Part shown: positions 10,549 through 20,800 of the stretch, one piece after another | Layout: the number at the start of each line of letters is the position of its first letter | Numbering within the stretch: position 1 is the first letter of the stretch | DNA from: Triglochin maritima | Lineage: Eukaryota; Streptophyta; Magnoliopsida; Alismatales; Juncaginaceae | Length of the DNA stretch: 64,000 nucleotides | Direction: 5' to 3' | Assembly (NCBI GenBank): GCA_963682175.1 | Contig: OY821792.1 | Span: 30,812,652-30,876,651 of the forward strand | Program-made: the position numbers and the translations under genes | Notes under the pieces: model-generated | Databases searched by the model: none | Told to the model about the DNA's origin: nothing | What the model saw: only the letters and a program-made list of their open reading frames with translations

Positions 10549-13500
10549 TTAAGGAGGAAATTCCTCGTAATACAAACTCATGTCCCAATCGGAGAAATCA
10601 GGATCCGCGGGTTTTGGTGCTACTTCGTGAAGCGGCGAAGTAACCTTCATCTTCCACTTTCCCTTCTCTTGTTGGGCGTGTTTTTTATGGCTCTTTTTAA
10701 TTATCTTCTCAGCTAAAGACACTCGACGTCTAGTCGGCGGTCTTCCTATACGTCTGACCTTTTCCGGATTAAGGACTGATGTACCCGAAGACTCAGGTTC
10801 ATCAGGTCGAACCAAGTTTTGTGTAGTGTGCATACGTGCCTTAAGCATTTCAATACACTTCACGGCCTCAATATACCTTTTGTGGGAGATGAAGGCTTCC
10901 TGTGCGATCCAAACGGCACGACCCATGATGTCGTCGTGACGACGTAGCGCATCCTTCGCCATTACACCATCGTCTGGGTACGTCTTATCCCGATAGCTCC
11001 TTCGAATATCCTTCCGCCATCGATTAAGGATGTAAGAGTCTGGAAGCAATGCATTAGGATTCAAGCGTGCAAGTACAACAAAAACGTGGCAGCATAGAAG
11101 CCCAACGTGCTGAAACATTCTGCAATCACATGTAAAATTCATGGATGTGTTTTGTGCTAGGAAACGTTTCGACAGTAGCTGCTCACCAGCCAAAACACGT
11201 TCAGATACCTTGTACTGGAATGTTTCATTCGTATTGAACTCCTCCGTTATATCGCAGTATATCATCTTCCCAATTTGTAACTGCACTTTTTTGAAGACCC
11301 CTACGGTATACAACTCGCTCAACTGACTCTCGAATGGATAAATTGAAACCAACTGGGGTTTTTTATGAAGACAATCAAATTCTGATTGAGCTTCCTTCTC
11401 GTACTTGTGGCGGAGCGCAAGTTCGTATTGTTGAACAAACTGCTTAAGGGTGGTCTTCGAAGTAAGATACTTGTCGAAGAAGGCGTTCATACTCTCGCTC
11501 CTCTGAGTAGATGCCATTCCCGCGAAAAAAAAATCACCAATAAATGCAGGGATCCACGACTCTCGGATTGCATAAATGGATTTGAGCCAGCTGTGGTTCT
11601 GCAGGTCAAAATCAAGAAGGAAACCCTGCCAATTACGATCAAATTCTGCTGGGGTTTTGGAATCATATACAATCAATTTCAGATCAAATAATATGTGATC
11701 CCGATACTGCGTCGGCAACTTCACGGGAGTTTTGTTCATTATGTGCCATATACAGAATCTGTGTCTTGAATCTGGGAAGACATTCCTTACAGCAGCAGTA
11801 ATGGCACCACATTGATCTGTTATTATAGCTGGGGGGGTATATCTGCATAAGGGACCCAATTCGAAAGGAGTGAGACATTATTCCGAACAGACAGACTTCT
11901 TAATCCAAACAGACAGTCTTCTTATTCCGAACAGACACAACACTTAATCCGAACAGTCAGGCCACTTATTCCGAACATACACAACACTTAATCCGAACAG
12001 TCAGACTTCTTATTCCGAACAGACAGACTACTTATTCCGAACAGTCAGACTTCTTATTCCGAACAGACACAACACTTAATCCGAACAGTCAGACCACTTA
12101 TTCCGAACAGACACAACACTTAATCCGAACAGTCAGACTTCTTATTCCGAACAGACACAACACTTAATCCGAACAGTCCGACTTCTTATTCCGAACAGAC
12201 ACAACACTTAATCCGAACAGAACCACCACTTATTCCGAACAGACCGAACACTTAATCAGAACAGACCCAACACTTAATCCGAACAGACCCACCACTTATT
12301 CCGAACAGACTCACAACTTATTCCGAACAGACACAACACTTAATCCGAACAGTCAGACCACTTATTCCGAACAGACACAACACTTAATCCGAACAGTCAA
12401 ACTTCTTATTCCGAACAGACACAACACTTAATCCGAACAATCCGACTTCTTATTCCGAACAAACACAACACTTAATCCGAACAGAGAGACTTCTTAATAC
12501 GAACAGACAGACTTCTTATTCCGAACATACATTCTTCTTATTCCGAACAGACAGACTTTTTATTACGAATAGACAAACAAAAAAGAGGAAGAAGGAAAAA
12601 AACTTACCGTTCATGCACGACAACCAGGTTTGGAAGAACCATATGTAATTTTCAGTAGTCTCATAGGACAGCAAAGCGCAACCGAGCAAAACTGATTCGA
12701 AATAGTGATTGACTCCTACAAATGGGGCGAATGGCATGTCGTATTTGTTGGTAATGTAGGTTGTGTCGAAACATATTGCGTCTCCAAAGTATGAATATGC
12801 AGCTCTAGAACGACTGTCAGCCCAAAAAACGTTGCGTAGTCTTCCTTCGTCATCCATATCTATTACATAAAAAAACATGGAATCAATCTTCTGCATCCTA
12901 ATGAAATAGTCCTGAAGAGCTTGTGCATCACCAGGTCCCATCTTCAAATTTCTGACTTGGTTTACAACATTCCTGCAAACAGGAACCAGTAAGACCAGGC
13001 GCAAAATGTTCAACTTCAATTATGTTAGACGGAAAGAACACAAACCTTAAATCCCTTTCGTTGAAAGTCAATTTGTCATAACCTCCAGCCTCGACCACAA
13101 GAGATTGCATGGTCTTAGCAGCCGATATCCCAGCTTCATCATTAACCGATATCCGTGCTACGACGGCCTCAGGGACGGTTCGTTTTTGCCTGAGAAATCG
13201 CATTTGCTCCGGGTCAAGCATGGGATGGTTATGGTTAAGATCCACAAAGTTAACGTTGTAACCCCTTGCTGTGTTTCCGGATACCCTTATCCGAGCAGTG
13301 CATTGTACTCTGCTGGATAACCTAGGCTTCAATTTTCCTTGCCCTTGGTCCGTTGGTGCGGTGCCCTCCTTGGAGCAAGTCAGCGTGACCCGTATAACAA
13401 CACCACGATCGTAATGAGATTGTCTTGTCTTAACGCCAAAACCACAATAATCGGCATAGGCCACGTAAAATGCTTTGGCTTCTTCGAAAGAGGGGAAAAA

Positions 13501-13563
13501 CATCCCCTCATGGGGAACGTTTGATGGCTGCTCCACTAGGGAAGGCACGGGAACGATTTCCAT
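10549..13563 (-). CDS. MULE transposase, FAR1-related (MuDR type)
   Basis: Exons on the minus strand: 13563-13046, 12972-12608 and 11828-10549; they join in phase to about 720 aa. An in-frame Met at 13632 is also possible, but the MEIVPVP start at 13563 resembles FAR1-type proteins better. Domains in order: FAR1 DNA-binding domain (SFEEAKAFYVAYADYCGFGV to LNHNHPM); MULE transposase core with candidate catalytic residues Asp (CFDTTYITNKYDMPFAPFVG), Asp (AIITDQCGAI) and Glu (QRSESMNAFFDKYL), plus the CIWH motif; SWIM zinc finger (CDCRMFQHVGLLCCHVFVVL). All key residues are present. Intron 1 is short (13045-12973); intron 2 (12607-11829) is almost entirely satellite. The obvious acceptor before ATATACC gives the wrong phase. 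Cutting after CCCCCCCAG at 11829 restores the frame, or a one-base indel in the C run has broken it. Confidence 0.8.
11880..12575 (+). repeat. 22-bp satellite block inside the transposase gene intron
   Basis: Same 22-bp unit as 8871-10440 and in the same orientation on the plus strand, with other variants (AACAGTCAGACTTCTTATTC type). It lies within the intron between transposase exons 2 and 3 (11829-12607). Confidence 0.85.
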
Positions 13564-13866
13564 TTGGTACAGAGGAATGACCACAGAAGAGAAGGGAATG
13601 AAAAGGAAGAGGCATCTTGAGATTGATAACAAGTCTTCTGTGCCGTGTAGGAGCGCCGAGCGCCAAAATGATGAAGGAAGAGAGTGATTTGAGTCGCATT
13701 AATGAGGGATGGAGGGATGGATGGTGGAAATGATGAAGGTACGAAAATAGAGGAATAAAAAAACAAAAAACTTTTCATATCCCATCGCGCCAACTAAGCA
13801 GCGTCTGCTGAGTGGACTGACCACATCAGCGCACGTCCCGGACGCGCGCGTCCACTAAACATTTTC

Positions 13867-13876
13867 CCTTCTAAAA
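13867..13876. repeat. MULE target-site duplication, right copy
   Basis: CCTTCTAAAA, identical to 5902-5911. Confidence 0.8.
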
Positions 13877-14165
13877 TAGGTCTAATTTGGTTTGTTTCTA
13901 CTTTCCACTATCGGGCGTTATATTGAGGTAGTTGTTTATAGAGAGGCTGAAGCAGTCCAGCCCAAGACCTTTTATCAGAAACAAAAAGGTTACCCTTCTT
14001 ATTTCATTTCGTTTTCCACGAAACATTATCTTTCTTTATCAAGCGAATATTATTTATTATTACACATCGAACAGACCAGCTCCTACATATAGGACAGCCG
14101 ACAGATAAATTAAAAATATATATTCAGCATCATTAGATAAATAATTATAGCTAAATGTTTGTTAA
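13877..14165. other. Flank between MULE and tRNA-Tyr remnant, nothing recognised
   Basis: Ordinary AT-rich sequence with one short open frame (13892-14092) lacking known motifs. Confidence 0.4.
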
Positions 14166-14201
14166 CCGACCTTAGCTCAGTTGGTAGAGCGGAGGACTGT
14201 A
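14166..14201 (+). pseudogene. 5' half of a tRNA-Tyr(GUA) gene
   Basis: The 36 bases run from CCGACCTTAGCTCAGTTGG through the D arm and anticodon-stem 5' strand to CTGTA, with anticodon GTA at 14199-14201, matching plant tRNA-Tyr. The normal gene continues with an intron of about a dozen bases and then ATCCTTAGGTCGCTGG. Here unrelated sequence follows. A short TATCCTT at about 14220 mimics the anticodon-stem 3' strand, but no T arm follows it. Confidence 0.7.
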
Positions 14202-14780
14202 CTTGAGATCAACCGAAATATCCTTGGAGCATCCTTAACCGGTCTTCTGGCGTCCCAGGACTCGACCGGGTCGATCGAGCCCGGTTGGTCCGATTTTTGT
14301 TTTTGTTTTTATTTTTTGGTTTCGGTTTTGTTTTAATAATTAGGGATTTATATTTTGATAAATAGTTAGGATTTAAGTAGTTTTAGTTTATATTTTGATA
14401 ATAATTAGGATTAAGATTTATTATATTTTAATAACGGTTACATTTTCAAGATTCAATCTCACAAAGTTACAAAATTACTAATAAATCACAAGTTCAAAAT
14501 AAACATCGTGCGAGGTGAAATGTCGCCCGCTTACCGGTGAGCGAAACTCCCGACCGACGAGTCAATTCCAACAATAACGTTATAATTATACTGAAAATAC
14601 ACCAACTTCTCTGAAATAGAGAATATTGTACTAAATTTAAAGTAAAAAACAATTAAACTGAAATATAAATATAAATATTTTTCCAAATAGATTATTAATG
14701 TTTTTAGTAAATATAAATGATTTTTGGAATAGAATTAAAGTTGAGAAGAAAATTAACAACGTGAATGAAAGAGATTATTA
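14202..14780. other. About 580-bp insertion separating tRNA-Tyr halves
   Basis: Unidentified AT-rich DNA with two GC-rich patches: a near-palindrome around 14264-14290 (ACCGGGTCGATCGAGCCCGG) and a block at 14506-14562. No coding potential or recognised transposon ends. It could be an insertion in the tRNA intron, or the two halves could have arrived separately. Confidence 0.4.
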
Positions 14781-14815
14781 ATCTTAGGTCGCTGGTTCTA
14801 ATTCAGCACTTTTGG
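14781..14815 (+). pseudogene. Degenerate 3' half of tRNA-Tyr
   Basis: ATCTTAGGTCGCTGGTTCTA and the following bases match the 3' anticodon stem, variable loop and T arm of plant tRNA-Tyr. Substitutions occur in the B box (GGTTCTAATTC for GGTTCGAATCC), and the acceptor stem no longer pairs with 14166-14172. Confidence 0.5.
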
Positions 14816-15811
14816 TTTTTTTTCTTCTTCATATATTTACTGTTTTATACAGGAGAGAATAATTGTGATTATCCCGTTGTTGACTGTTCTAAGAGAGTGT
14901 TGTTTTTTAATTTGTTATCATGGATGATTTTTTTAATTTTTTAGGAGGTATTGTATATTTCCTAACTTGCTAGGGGCCTAAATTGAAAAATAGAAATATG
15001 TTAATGTTGGCTGAATTTTTTATTGTCTTAGGAGATAATGTTGATTTCCTAACTGTTAGGGCCCTAAATTGAAAAATAGAAATATGTTAATGTTACTATT
15101 TGAAAGCACATATTAATCAAATACTAATAGTACTTTACTATTTAGGTGTAATTGGAGCAATGTACTTGTACTTCAACTATTTCCGTTGGTGCACATGTAT
15201 TTTCATCTTATTTGTTTGTCGTTAGTAAGGTCTACTCATATCTCAACTATTACTCTAGGTGCACATGTATTTCAATTTTATTTGTTTGAATGCACATTTG
15301 ACGTTAGTGGAGTCTATTATTTTATTATTTTCGTCCAATATTATTAGAAATTTTAGAAATTAAACATCAAAATTTATAATTGTCCTTTGTATTAAAATCC
15401 AAAAGTAAAAAAGAAAAATTGTAAAAACGCCAAACATTGACCTTTCCGCCCCCACGCCAACACACCTCTCCTTCTTCTAATTTGTCTTCAAGAATTTGAG
15501 ATGAATTAAACTCTTTTCCTCAACAAAAAGAAAAGAAAAGAAAAGAAGAGGAATTAAACTCTACGTGACTTGTGATCGAATCAACGTGCACTCTATACTG
15601 GAGTAAATTTTGAAATGATATTATAACCCAATACAACCGAACCCTAACGCTAAACCAGTACTACCGGTTAATCTGCTTAATCCAATGTAACTCATCGTGC
15701 ACGGATGTACGTACATATCGTACCAATCTCTTATTTTATTTTTTTTAAAAAGAAGATAGATGCGTTACTTAATTAAATGTTTAAGCCGTGAACCACAGTT
15801 AGAGCCGCATA
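14816..15811. other. AT-rich flank with small local duplications
   Basis: No gene seen. Two imperfect tandem duplications: TTAGGAG...TAGAAATATGTTAATGTT at about 14941-15010 and 15028-15098 (period about 87 bp), and GTGCACATGTATTT...TTATTTGTTTG near 15190 and 15263. Confidence 0.5.
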
Positions 15812-15816
15812 ATAAG

Positions 15817-17770
15817 TGTAACGTACCCGAAAACAGCGGAAAATTTAAACAATAATAAAGACCGTCAACGGTCAACACTGGGCACGTCACGGGAAACAAA
15901 CCAATATATATAATATAAATATGATCCACGTGGAAGTCAAATATACAAACTGACTGTGATTACGACAAAAGCTATACAATAAGTAATCACCTCCAAAGGA
16001 AAAGACTGACAACTACAGGATCTGATCTCGGGGGCACCGTCCTAGGTCACCACCTCAACCTCTAACCCTGCTCGCTACCTGAAATGCAAACAACAAACAT
16101 GCCTGAGTTCCCTGCAGGAACCCCGTATACCAAACCTCCTAAAAATATAAAAAGGAATTAAAGACAATGTAATGCTATGCACATGATCATCCGCCTCGGG
16201 CCCACAATAATGCCCTCACCGCCTCCGCGGCACTGAACCACTCCTGCCACTAGGGTCAAGTCAGTCCACCGCTGTCTCACAAGGGTCAGTCGATACCACT
16301 GCTCCCCAAAAAGTGCAGGAAGGAACCCCTGGTACACGCCGCACCCAAGGAGCGAATCAGCCCGCCGAATACACAACTCGGGTCAGACGACAGCCACTGC
16401 TCCCCCAAGAGTCGCCTAGCGCGCACCCTGCCGGAACATCCTCGGCCTACCGCTAAACCCTCGCAAACTGCCCAAGGTTTACGGTACACATCCCTCACAC
16501 CCCGCTCGGTAAGAGAGGAAAAAGTACAACAATAATACGCCTTCGTCGAAGGTGAAATCCGTAGCTCTCAAAGCCGGTAATCAACCGTCGCCTCGGAGCC
16601 GGTAGTCGACCTGACATCGACGGATCGCGTGTGGATAAATCCACCAACCTGCGGCAGATCGGTCGACCGCTACAAGCACACCGGTCGACCGGTCCCCCAC
16701 ACAGTACACAGTACTGTACAAACAAATCTACCGGTCGAACCATGCCAACCGAATTACCGACCAATCGGTCGAACAAAAGTCATCTAGCGGTCGACCGTTT
16801 GGAAGGTCTACGCTATACAATTTTATATAATATACATATCCGACCGGTCGAACCAAGGGGCCGTTCGACCGATAACAGGACTTTCAATATTTTGCCCAAG
16901 TCTCGTTCGGTCGACCGGAACTGAAATACAGTTCGACCGAATCAACACAAGCACTCTACCGCTTAATTAAATGCTCAGTCGGTCGACCGAGAGTTAAAGA
17001 GCGGTCGACCGTTTTGATGGTCAAAGCTCCCAACCGACTTAGCATCGAATGGATCGGTCGAACAAGGTTAAGGACGTTCGACCGTTTAATAAGTCAAAAT
17101 CCCTAACCGACCCATTCTCATCGTTATTCGGTCGACCGACTAAGTGGTCCCGTTCGACCGATAACAGTATATCCCCTTTTTCCCGCACAAATCTGGCATA
17201 ACGGTCGACCGTCTAACGACATCGTTCGACCGTTCGCGGGTAAACAACAATATAATAATAGGATCGGTCGACTGCCCACAGGCACCGGTCGACCGATCGT
17301 CGTCTTCAACCTCTGAATTGGTTGAATTCCGACGGGAAATTCGACACCAACGTCGATCCCCAACACTCACAAGGCTTATGTGAGTTATATTGAAGATTTG
17401 GCATACCTTTTTTGACGGTTGAAGAAGCCTCCCGAGCTTCCTTCAACACTCCTTCTCTTCTTCTTCTTCTTCCTCTTCTTTACTTCTTCTTTCCTCCTCC
17501 TTCTGCTCCGAAAGCCTCTCTCTCTCACTCTCTGTTAGATGAAATTGATGAAGAAACGTTTTAAGTGAATTCTTATCTAACTATATATATATCTCCTTTA
17601 ATTATCCACCTTCAAATCTACCAATCAAAATAACCCATCTTATTTCACAACTATCCTACACGTTACACTTCATCTCCTCCTTCCAACACCTCCTACTCTC
17701 CATGCATGCATTAATTAGGTTAAGTAAGTTTAGTTTAATTTAATTAAGATGTTTAGTTTAGGTTATTACA
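15817..17770 (-). repeat. 3' LTR of the Tekay element (1954 bp)
   Basis: On the plus strand it runs from TGTAACGTACCCG to GGTTATTACA. Open frames inside it are not gene-like. At 16660-17295 it carries about 19 GGTCGACCG-type palindromes (see separate entry). Confidence 0.95.
16660..17295. repeat. Array of paired GGTCGACCG palindromes in the Tekay LTR
   Basis: TCGA cores of GGTCGACCG or one-base variants (GGTCGAAC, GTTCGACCG) lie at 16663/16685, 16735, 16769/16791, 16848/16865, 16911/16933, 16983/17005, 17058/17078, 17132/17154, 17205/17226 and 17268/17289. Most members of a pair are 20-22 bp apart and successive pairs mostly 63-79 bp apart. The array is repeated in the other LTR (23229-23864). 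Confidence 0.9.
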
Positions 17771-17787
17771 ATCTACCCTCCTTAAAA
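17771..17787 (-). other. Polypurine tract of the Tekay element
   Basis: The minus-strand sequence TTTTAAGGAGGGTAGAT abuts the 3' LTR, the expected plus-strand priming site. Confidence 0.7.
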
Positions 17788-17819
17788 GAATTTCGTCCGC
17801 GAAATTCGAAACAACTGAC

Positions 17820-20800
17820 TTACCGAAACAACTCTGGATACTGCTTCCTGACATCCTCCTCGATCTCCCAGGTAGCCTCTCTGTCAGTGTGATGCTGCCA
17901 CCTGACCTTCACCATCGGAATCGCTCTCCTCCTGAGCTGATGTACCATCTGATCCACAATCTCAACTGGTCTCTCATCTAATGATAAATCCTGCTGGATC
18001 TCCGGTACTGATATCTCTATCACATGAGCTGGATCGGCCACGTACTTCCTCAACATAGAAACATGGAAGACGTTGTGAAGTCCTGCGAACTGTGGTGGTA
18101 GTGCAATCCTATATGCCACCTCACCGACCCGATCCAATATCTCAAAAGGTCCGACATATCTCGGACTCAGCTTCCCCTTCTTCCCGAATCTCATCACCCC
18201 TCTGGAAGGCGAGATCTTCAGGAAGACATGATCTCCCACCTCAAAAGTCAGCTCACGCCTCCGCGTATCAGCATAACTCTTCTGCCTGCTCTGCGCCGTA
18301 GCTAGTCGTCTCCGAATCACGTCAACCTTCTCTGAATACAACTGGATAATGTCAGGTCCAACTAGCTGTCTCTCGCCCACATCACTCCAGCATACCGGCG
18401 ATCTACACGGTCTCCCGTATAATGCCTCATAGGGTGCCATCCCAATACTCGAGTGGTAGCTGTTGTTGTAGGCGAACTCGATCAACGGCAAATGCTCATC
18501 CCAATGTCCTGCCCAGTCAAGTGTACACGCTCTCAGCATGTCCTCCAAAGTCTGTATCGTCCGCTCTGACTGGCCATCTGTCTGTGGGTGGAAAGCTGTG
18601 CTAAACTTCAGACGTGTCCCCAGTGCTCTGTGTAGACTCTCCCAAAATCTCGAAGTGAATCTGGGATCTCTATCTGAAATAATACTGACCGGTACGCCAT
18701 GAAGTCTGACAATCTCTTCAATATATAACTTAGCTAGACCCTCCAGAGCAAGAGTGGTCTTAATAGCTAAGAAATGCGCCGACTTGGTCAGTCGATCGAC
18801 TATAACCCAAATCGCATCGTGGAATCTCCGTGTCTTCGGTAGCCCCGTAACAAAATCCATCGTCACGTGCTCCCACTTCCACTCGGGCAACTCAATCCTC
18901 TGCATCTGCCCTGCTGGTCTCTGGTGCTCGATCTTCACCTGCTGACAGACCAAACACCTCGACACAAAGTCTGCAACGTCCTTCTTCATACCTCGCCACC
19001 AGAAGTTCCGCTGCAGATCTTTGTACATCTTGGTGCTCCCTGGATGAATGGAATATCTCGATCTGTGTGCCTCCTCCATGATATCATGTCTCAGGTCCTC
19101 TGTCTTCGGCACCCAGATACGGTCTCTGAATCTCAGACCTCCATCCACTCCAACTCTGAAGTCTGACCCATCTCTGGCAGCTAACTGTAACAAACTGCTC
19201 AACTCCTCATCTGTAGTCTGAGCACGAATCACTGCTGATATTGTCTGAGGCTCTACTCTCAATCCGGCAATCACTGCGCCCTCAGAACTATCAGCAAATG
19301 GCCTCCACTTTGCCAAGGACTCTAGCAGTCTCCACTCCTGAATGCATAGGCCTGCTACTGATACCTCCACCTTCCGGCTCAAAGCGTCTGCAACTGTGTT
19401 CGCCTTCCCCGGATGGTAAGAGATAGTGAAATCGTAGTCCTTAATGAACTCAAGCCATCTGCGCTGCCTCATGTTCAGCTCCTTCTGCGAGAACAGGTAC
19501 TTCAGACTCTGATGATCTGTAAACACCTCGAACTGCTCGCCATAAAGATAGTGTCTCCAGGTCTTCAGTGCATGAACCACTGCTGCTAACTCCAAATCAT
19601 GTGTCGGGTAATTCCTCTCATGGACCTTCAGCTGTCTGGATGCGTACGCGATCACCCTCCCGTGCTGCATAAGTACACATCCTAAGCCAACACCTGAAGC
19701 GTCGCTATAAATCACGAATCCACCCGTGCCACTCGGCAATGATAAAACTGGTGCTGTAGTCAACAGTCTCTTCAGCTCCTGAAAGCTGTCCTCGCACTTC
19801 TGCGACCAAACAAAAGTGACTCCCTTCTGCGTCAGAGCTGTCAGTGGTGCTGCCAATCTCGAGAAGTCTTTGATGAAGCGACGGTAATAACCCGCCAATC
19901 CAACAAAGCTCCTAATCTCCGTCACGCTCGTAGGGGTCCTCCACTGTGTCACCGCCTCTACCTTCGCCGGATCCACTGATATCCCCTCTGCCGATACAAT
20001 GTGTCCGAGGAACGCCACTCTGTCCAACCAAAACTCGCACTTTGAGAACTTAGCATATAACTGCTGAGCCCTCAAGATGCTGAGTACAATCCTCAAATGC
20101 TCTCTGTGCTGCTCCATATCTGATGAATAGATCAGAATGTCATCCACGAAGACAATCACAAATATATCAATATACTGCCTGAACGTCCGGTGCATCAGAT
20201 CCATGAACGCTGCCGGAGCATTCGTCAATCCAAATGGCATCACTAAGAACTCATAGTGTCCATATCTCGTCCTGAAGGCTGTCTTCTGGATGTCCTCATC
20301 TCGGATTCTCAACTGGTGATATCCTGAACGTAGGTCAATCTTCGAGAAAACCTTCGCTGACTGCAGCTGGTCAAAGAGGTCCTCGATCCTAGGTAAGGGA
20401 TACCTATTCTTCACCGTCACCTGGTTCAGCATCCTGTAGTCTATGCACATCCTCAAGGATCCGTCCTTCTTCTTCACGAACAAAACTGGTGCACCCCAAG
20501 GCGAGACGCTCGGTCTGATAAATCCAGAGTCCATCAACTCCTGCAACTGCTTCTTCAACTCTGTCAACTCAGCAGGTGCCATCCGGTATGGAGCCTTCGA
20601 CTGTGGTGTAGTGCCAGCTACCAACTCAATGCCGAACTCCAACTCCCGGTGTGGTGGTAAACCTGGAATCTCCGCTGGAAAAACATCCGCGAACTCCTGC
20701 ACCACCTCAATGTCCTCTAGCCTCTGGGACTCTGCCTCCGCAACCACAAGCGTCGCCAGAAAAGCTGCACATCCCTGCTGTAACAGTCTCTGAGCTCTCA

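Larger units (their letters stand above)
5912..13866 (+). mobile_element. Complete Mutator-like element (MULE) with transposase and Ulp1-like protease genes
   Basis: The 10-bp sequence CCTTCTAAAA flanks the element on both sides (5902-5911 and 13867-13876), fitting the 9-11 bp target duplications of MULEs. The termini are degenerate inverted repeats. The left begins GAGTCCTTATACACGGACGC; the right, read inward on the minus strand, begins GAAAATGTTTAGTGGACGCG. Patchy similarity continues for about 100 bp. Inside are a Ulp1/C48-like protease gene (6251-8743, +) and a FAR1/MuDR transposase gene (13563-10549, -), convergent and separated by a 22-bp satellite block. MULEs carrying C48 protease genes are known in plants (KI/Kaonashi type). 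Both genes are largely open, so insertion may be fairly recent. Confidence 0.85.

Noticed and set aside
8871..12575. Short regular repeats that superficially resemble a CRISPR array
   Set aside because: Units are head-to-tail without unique spacers, lie in a plant transposon, and vary like a satellite.
14218..14240. TATCCTT after the tRNA-Tyr 5' half as the normal continuation of the tRNA
   Set aside because: It could pair with the anticodon stem, but no variable loop, T arm or acceptor strand follows; the better 3' half is at 14781.
16158..17370. Several open frames of 70-97 codons in the Tekay LTR, repeated at 22727-23939
   Set aside because: They are identical in both LTRs, overlap on both strands and have no protein motif; they are incidental frames in non-coding LTR sequence.
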